Shown: in pieces, positions 60,513-64,000 of the stretch
Layout: the number at the start of each line of letters is the position of its first letter
Position numbering within the stretch: position 1 is the first letter of the stretch
Source of the DNA: Cytobacillus kochii
Lineage (GTDB): Bacteria; Bacillota; Bacilli; Bacillales; Cytobacillaceae
Assembly: GCF_020171845.1 (NCBI RefSeq)
Contig: NZ_JAIVAM010000007.1
Location: 248,001 to 312,000, forward strand
Direction of reading: 5' to 3'
DNA length: 64,000 nt
The notes under the pieces: model-generated
What the model was told of the DNA's origin: nothing
Database searches by the model: none
The model's input: only the letters and a program-made list of their open reading frames with translations
Translations under genes and position numbers: made by a program

Positions 60513-60549
60513 AAGAAAAGCCGGCCATTTTCGGTCGGCTTTTCTTTTA
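60511..60549. terminator. Bidirectional terminator
   Basis: AAAAGAAAAGCCGGCC-ATTTTC-GGTCGGCTTTTCTTTT, A-run on one side and T-run on the other. It overlaps the ATPase stop codon and serves the convergent AtoE-type gene. Confidence 0.95.
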
Positions 60550-60557
60550 TAAATTCT

Positions 60558-61868
60558 CTAGTAGACAAAATAGATAAGAATAGTAGTAATCACCCCGACC
60601 CAAACACTCAACAAAATGCAATACCCCATTATATGGCGAATATGCAGACCAACAACACTTAAAATAGGTAGAGCCCAAAAGGGTTGAATGAGATTCGTCC
60701 AACCATCTCCCCAACCGACAGCCATTGCCGTGATGGCATGATTTACTCCTAGCTGTGCTCCTGCCGCTACTTGTAATGGACCTTGTAATGCCCATTGTCC
60801 TCCACCAGACGGGGCGAGTAGGTTCACCACGCCTGCAGTCCAATAAGTAAAAACACCAAAAGTATCTGATGTGGCCACATTGGTTATCCAATTGATAATA
60901 GACTCAGCTATCCCTGAGCTACCAAGTACCGCAATAATGCCAGCATAGAAAGGAAATTGCAAAATAATCGGTGATATCGATGAGGCCGCATCCTTAAAAG
61001 CTTCTGCATATTGAGTAAGCGACTGATGAAATAATAAACCTAAAGATAGAAACGCAAGATTAATAATATTTAAATCTAAATCTCTACCATTCCAAAATGA
61101 AACCAGTAAATAAATAAGTCCAATCAAACCTGTTACCGTTCCCCAAACCTTCGATCGCTCTAACTTCATAGCCGGACTATCTATTTTCTGTTCCTTTTGT
61201 CGAGAAGTTACCTTTTTTTCTTTTTCTACAAAAGGAATAATGTCTTTTTTTGGTGCCATTAATATGATGAATAGTGGCATCGTTATCACTAAGGCAATAA
61301 GAATCGTCATTGTACCTGGATGGAATATTGTCTCGGAAGTAGGAATGACACCAATAGCACTTTGAAGAAAATGACCTTCTGTTGCCACTGATAATCCAAT
61401 TGAACTCGATAAACCAGCTGTGTACAATACCGTGGGTGCATATGCAGCTGCTACCAGTAATGGAAAATGCGCCTGCTGATTTCTTTTACCAACCTCTCGG
61501 GCGATGATTGCACCGACAATGACCGCCAATCCCCAGTTAATATAATAGGCAAATGAGGATACGAGAAAGGTGAGAATATAAGCTTGATTTGCACTTTTGG
61601 CTAATGATGCTACACGGCTGAGAAAACGTTGGATAAAAGGGACTTTAGCTAATGCCATTCCCGTCATTAATAATAAAACCATTTGCATAGTAAAGGTTAA
61701 ATAAGTCCAAAAGCCATCACCGAAAGACTCCACAATCATCAATGGCTCACTTGGATTCATGATTAAAGCAAGGCCCATCATGAGTAACATCAGGATAACA
61801 GCAATGACAAAGGCATCCGGTAAAAATCTCTCAACCATTTTTGAAAAACGGTGTGCTAATCGATTCAT
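60558..61868 (-). CDS. AtoE-type short-chain fatty acid transporter
   Basis: 436 residues, about 11-12 helices. Family motifs: LAHRFSKMVERFLPDAFVIA at the start, GDGFWTYLTFTMQMVLLLMT, SSFAYYINWGLAVIVGAIIA, and LLAPSGGGQWALQGPLQVAA followed by AVGWGDGWTNLIQPFWALPI. These mark the AtoE/TIGR00366 short-chain fatty acid uptake family. It stands alone; no ato catabolic genes are near. Start ATG 61868. Confidence 0.92.
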   Translation of the reverse strand: MNRLAHRFSKMVERFLPDAFVIAVILMLLMMGLALIMNPSEPLMIVESFGDGFWTYLTFTMQMVLLLMTGMALAKVPFIQRFLSRVASLAKSANQAYILTFLVSSFAYYINWGLAVIVGAIIAREVGKRNQQAHFPLLVAAAYAPTVLYTAGLSSSIGLSVATEGHFLQSAIGVIPTSETIFHPGTMTILIALVITMPLFIILMAPKKDIIPFVEKEKKVTSRQKEQKIDSPAMKLERSKVWGTVTGLIGLIYLLVSFWNGRDLDLNIINLAFLSLGLLFHQSLTQYAEAFKDAASSISPIILQFPFYAGIIAVLGSSGIAESIINWITNVATSDTFGVFTYWTAGVVNLLAPSGGGQWALQGPLQVAAGAQLGVNHAITAMAVGWGDGWTNLIQPFWALPILSVVGLHIRHIMGYCILLSVWVGVITTILIYFVY

Positions 61869-62136
61869 TCCCTACTCCCCCTAACATGCTCGTCAGCACT
61901 AGGCTGTAGTACATGGTATGAACGAGGGAAAAGGGATATACGCTTTATTTTCTCAAAAAGTTTGTCCGGAATAAAGAAAGTAATTGAGTGGTCATCAATA
62001 CAAAAGTTCATTACTACCTATAGTAAAATCTAAATCATATAGCACTTAAGAATCTCTCACTTGCTCCAATGTAATAGTTAACATGGCGAACTTTCTCCTT
62101 TATAATATAAGAAAAAGTAGGAAAGGATGATTTTGA

Positions 62137-63063
62137 TTGCCCATTATGAAACCGCTATACCCTCCCCAACAACTCCGTTTTCTTCTTGCACTCCATGCTC
62201 GAAAGGAATTATCTTCAGACCACCTTCATCACCTACAAGCAATGAAAAAAGGAGCAGATGGTGAAATACGTTGGACAACCCTCTTAAGCGAACTGCCAGA
62301 TGACATTCCCATTCTTTATGATCTCAATTTTGAGATTAACCAATCCATTATTCAATTAGATGCTCTTTGTATTCTGCAGAATAAAATAGTTATTTTTGAA
62401 ATCAAAAATTACAGTGGTAATTATACACTGGTTGGTGACCAATGGCTTAGTCCTTCAAAAAAAGAAATGAAAAGTCCACTCATCCAAATCAAACGAAATG
62501 AACCGCTCATTCACCAGTTTCTTAAGAGGTACCAGCTCCCCATTCCCTTTGAATACCACCTCATATTCGTTAATCCCCAATTTATTTTATATGGTGCAAA
62601 ACCAAATGGAAATATCATTTTTCCTGGACAAATCCCACAATACCTTGACTCATTAAAAAAACAAACTGTCTCTCCAACATTACTTCACACTAAAATCATC
62701 GAGACATTATTAGACAACCACAAAAACAAACTAAACATGCTTGTCAAACCAGAATATCATTATGAAGAATTAGCGAAGGGCGTGTTTTGTAGTAAGTGTT
62801 GTGGGAGGATGGAGCGATTGAGTAAAAAAAGGTTTAAATGCAAGAAATGCTCCCATTCGGGATTTGTAAATGACATCATCTTCAACAATATTAAAGACTA
62901 TTCAATCCTATTTCCTGAGAGGAAAATTAAAACATTAGATATATACGAGTGGATTGGGAAGCAAGTAAGCACTGCTATTATTCATAGAATATTGCAGAAA
63001 AACGCTAAAAGACTCGGAAATGGCCGAGCAACCTATTATGAACTCATAAATAGCAATTTTTAA
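62137..63063 (+). CDS. NERD domain protein with C-terminal zinc ribbon
   Basis: 308 residues. TTG start at 62137 is 7 bp after AAAGGATG; the ATG 9 bp later is too far. NERD nuclease-related core: KKGADGEIRWTTLLSELPDD, ILYDLNFEINQSIIQLDALC and IVIFEIKNYSGNYTL, giving the E...D...E-x-K pattern of PD-(D/E)xK folds. Near residue 225 two CxxC pairs (FCSKCCGRMERL, FKCKKCSHSGF) form a zinc ribbon, followed by a short helical end. Nucleic-acid processing is likely; biological role unknown. Confidence 0.85.
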   Translation: MPIMKPLYPPQQLRFLLALHARKELSSDHLHHLQAMKKGADGEIRWTTLLSELPDDIPILYDLNFEINQSIIQLDALCILQNKIVIFEIKNYSGNYTLVGDQWLSPSKKEMKSPLIQIKRNEPLIHQFLKRYQLPIPFEYHLIFVNPQFILYGAKPNGNIIFPGQIPQYLDSLKKQTVSPTLLHTKIIETLLDNHKNKLNMLVKPEYHYEELAKGVFCSKCCGRMERLSKKRFKCKKCSHSGFVNDIIFNNIKDYSILFPERKIKTLDIYEWIGKQVSTAIIHRILQKNAKRLGNGRATYYELINSNF

Positions 63064-63171
63064 GCGTAGCTCAGGTCATGAAAGTCCTTGATTAAACAAG
63101 AGGCTAAACACTTTTTTGACGATTTAGGGCAAAGCCATAAACAAATGACCGGAAGGAGGAAAAGTCGTGGC

Positions 63172-64000
63172 CTTACCTTTTTTCCCTACTTATCTTTTCC
63201 TTCACAACGAGATTAGTCGCGATTCTTTCTTTTACCCTACTTATCTTTTCCTTCACAACGAGATTAGTCGTGATTCTTCCTTTTACCCTACTTATCTTTT
63301 CCTTCCCAACTAGATTAGTCGCGATTCTTCCCTTTGCCCTACTTATCTTTTCTTTCACTGCCAGATTAGTCGCGATTCTTCCCTTTACCCTACTTATCTT
63401 TTCTTTCCCAACGAGATTAGTCGTGATTCTTCCTTTTGCCCTACTTATCTTTTCTTTCACAACGAGATTAGTCGCGATTCTTTCTTTTACCCTACTTATC
63501 TTTTCCTTCACAACGAGATTAGTCGCGATTCTTCCTTTTACCCTACTTATCTTTTCTTTCACAACGAGATTAGTCGCGATTCTTCCCTTTGCCCTACTTA
63601 TCTTTTCCTTCTCTTCCAGATTAGTCGCGATTCTTTCTTTTTCCCTACTTATCTTTTCTTTCACTGCCAGATTAGTCGCGATTCTTCCTTTTGCCCTACT
63701 TATCTTTTCTTTCACTGCCAGATTAGTCGCGATTCTTCCTTTTACCCTACTTATCTTTTCCTTCCCAACGAGATTAGTCGCGATTCTTCCCTTTACCCTA
63801 CTTATCTTTTCTTTCACAACGAGATTAGTCGCGATTCTTTCTTTTTCCCTACTTATCTTTTCCTTCACAACGAGATTAGTCGCGGTTCTTTCTTTTTCCC
63901 TACTTATCTTTTCTTCACTGCCAGATTAGTCGCGATTCTTCCTTTTACCCTACTTATCTTTTCTTTCACAACGAGATTAGTCGCGATTCTTCCCTTTGCC
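63172..64000. repeat. 51-bp tandem minisatellite, array 3 (runs off right edge)
   Basis: At least 16 units of 51 bp. Core pieces are GAGATTAGTCGCGATTCTTC, CTTTTACCCTACTTATC and TTTTCTTTCACAAC, with CACTGCCA, CCCAACGA and TTCACAACGA variants mixed along the array. Period is identical to arrays 1 and 2. Long periodic frames on both strands are artefacts of the period being a multiple of three. It starts about 110 bp after the NERD gene. Confidence 0.95.

Noticed and set aside
63173-63929. Long periodic frames in array 3
   Set aside because: Repeat artefact, no start context, runs off the edge.

Overview
The window is chromosomal DNA of a low-GC, Gram-positive, spore-forming member of the Bacillaceae. 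The signs are AT-rich codon use, strong AGGAGG-type ribosome sites, frequent TTG/GTG starts, lipoprotein binding proteins, a CwlC-type spore mother-cell amidase, an AbrB fragment, and CsoR, PadR, MocR and OhrR regulators. I saw no rRNA, tRNA, CRISPR array or prophage. The species cannot be named from this alone.

Layout. 1-4.3 kb: a polar amino-acid (cystine-type) ABC importer running off the left edge, divergent from an acyl-CoA-dehydrogenase-like flavoprotein; together they look like sulfur acquisition. 4.5-5.3 kb: a 51-bp minisatellite. 5.4-11 kb: MFS exporter, DUF2804 protein, phosphatase, metallo-beta-lactamase-fold hydrolase, GNAT and hexapeptide acyltransferases. 11.1-13.7 kb: OhrR-type regulator and thiol peroxidase behind a 13-bp inverted repeat that brackets the -10 box, then a TspO-like protein and an alpha/beta hydrolase. 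13.7-15.8 kb: unknown proteins and an SGNH hydrolase. 16-21.2 kb: LacI regulator, NCS2-like permease, aldehyde dehydrogenase and iron alcohol dehydrogenase, a catabolic operon with paired operators. 22.2-22.8 kb: a second 51-bp minisatellite. 23-27 kb: a Fur-boxed siderophore ABC importer. 27.3-32 kb: short AbrB-like gene, MFS pumps and a MocR regulator. 32.1-37.2 kb: copper module (siroheme-type protein, glutaredoxin, His-rich protein, CopA, CopZ, frameshifted CsoR-type repressor) with four similar TACC-type palindromes. 37.3-42.4 kb: a decayed region with IS3, Tn554-type and IS110 remnants, broken membrane-protein genes and short dispersed repeats. 42.5-47.4 kb: AHSA1 protein, cold-shock protein, GAF-STAS protein, CwlC-like amidase, and a PadR-ChrA chromate operon. 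47.4-53.6 kb: small membrane proteins, PadR-VanZ pair, ClbS/DfsB-like gene with a decayed partial copy, AlkD-like protein. 53.8-60.5 kb: an unusual peptide-type ABC importer. 60.6-63 kb: AtoE-type transporter and NERD-domain protein. 63.2 kb to the right edge: a third 51-bp minisatellite.

Most unusual. (1) The importer at 53.8-60.5 kb has a substrate-binding lipoprotein whose family-5 segments appear in circularly permuted order, two permeases with long extra N-terminal domains (one coiled coil, one about six-helix membrane block), and a divergent fused double ATPase. (2) Three unlinked tandem arrays share an exact 51-bp period; two of them are recognisably related in sequence. (3) Regulatory architecture can be read directly at several loci: paired LacI-type operators, an OhrR-type operator that conflicts with the apparent start codon, a multi-site copper regulon whose own repressor is frameshifted, and PadR palindromes.
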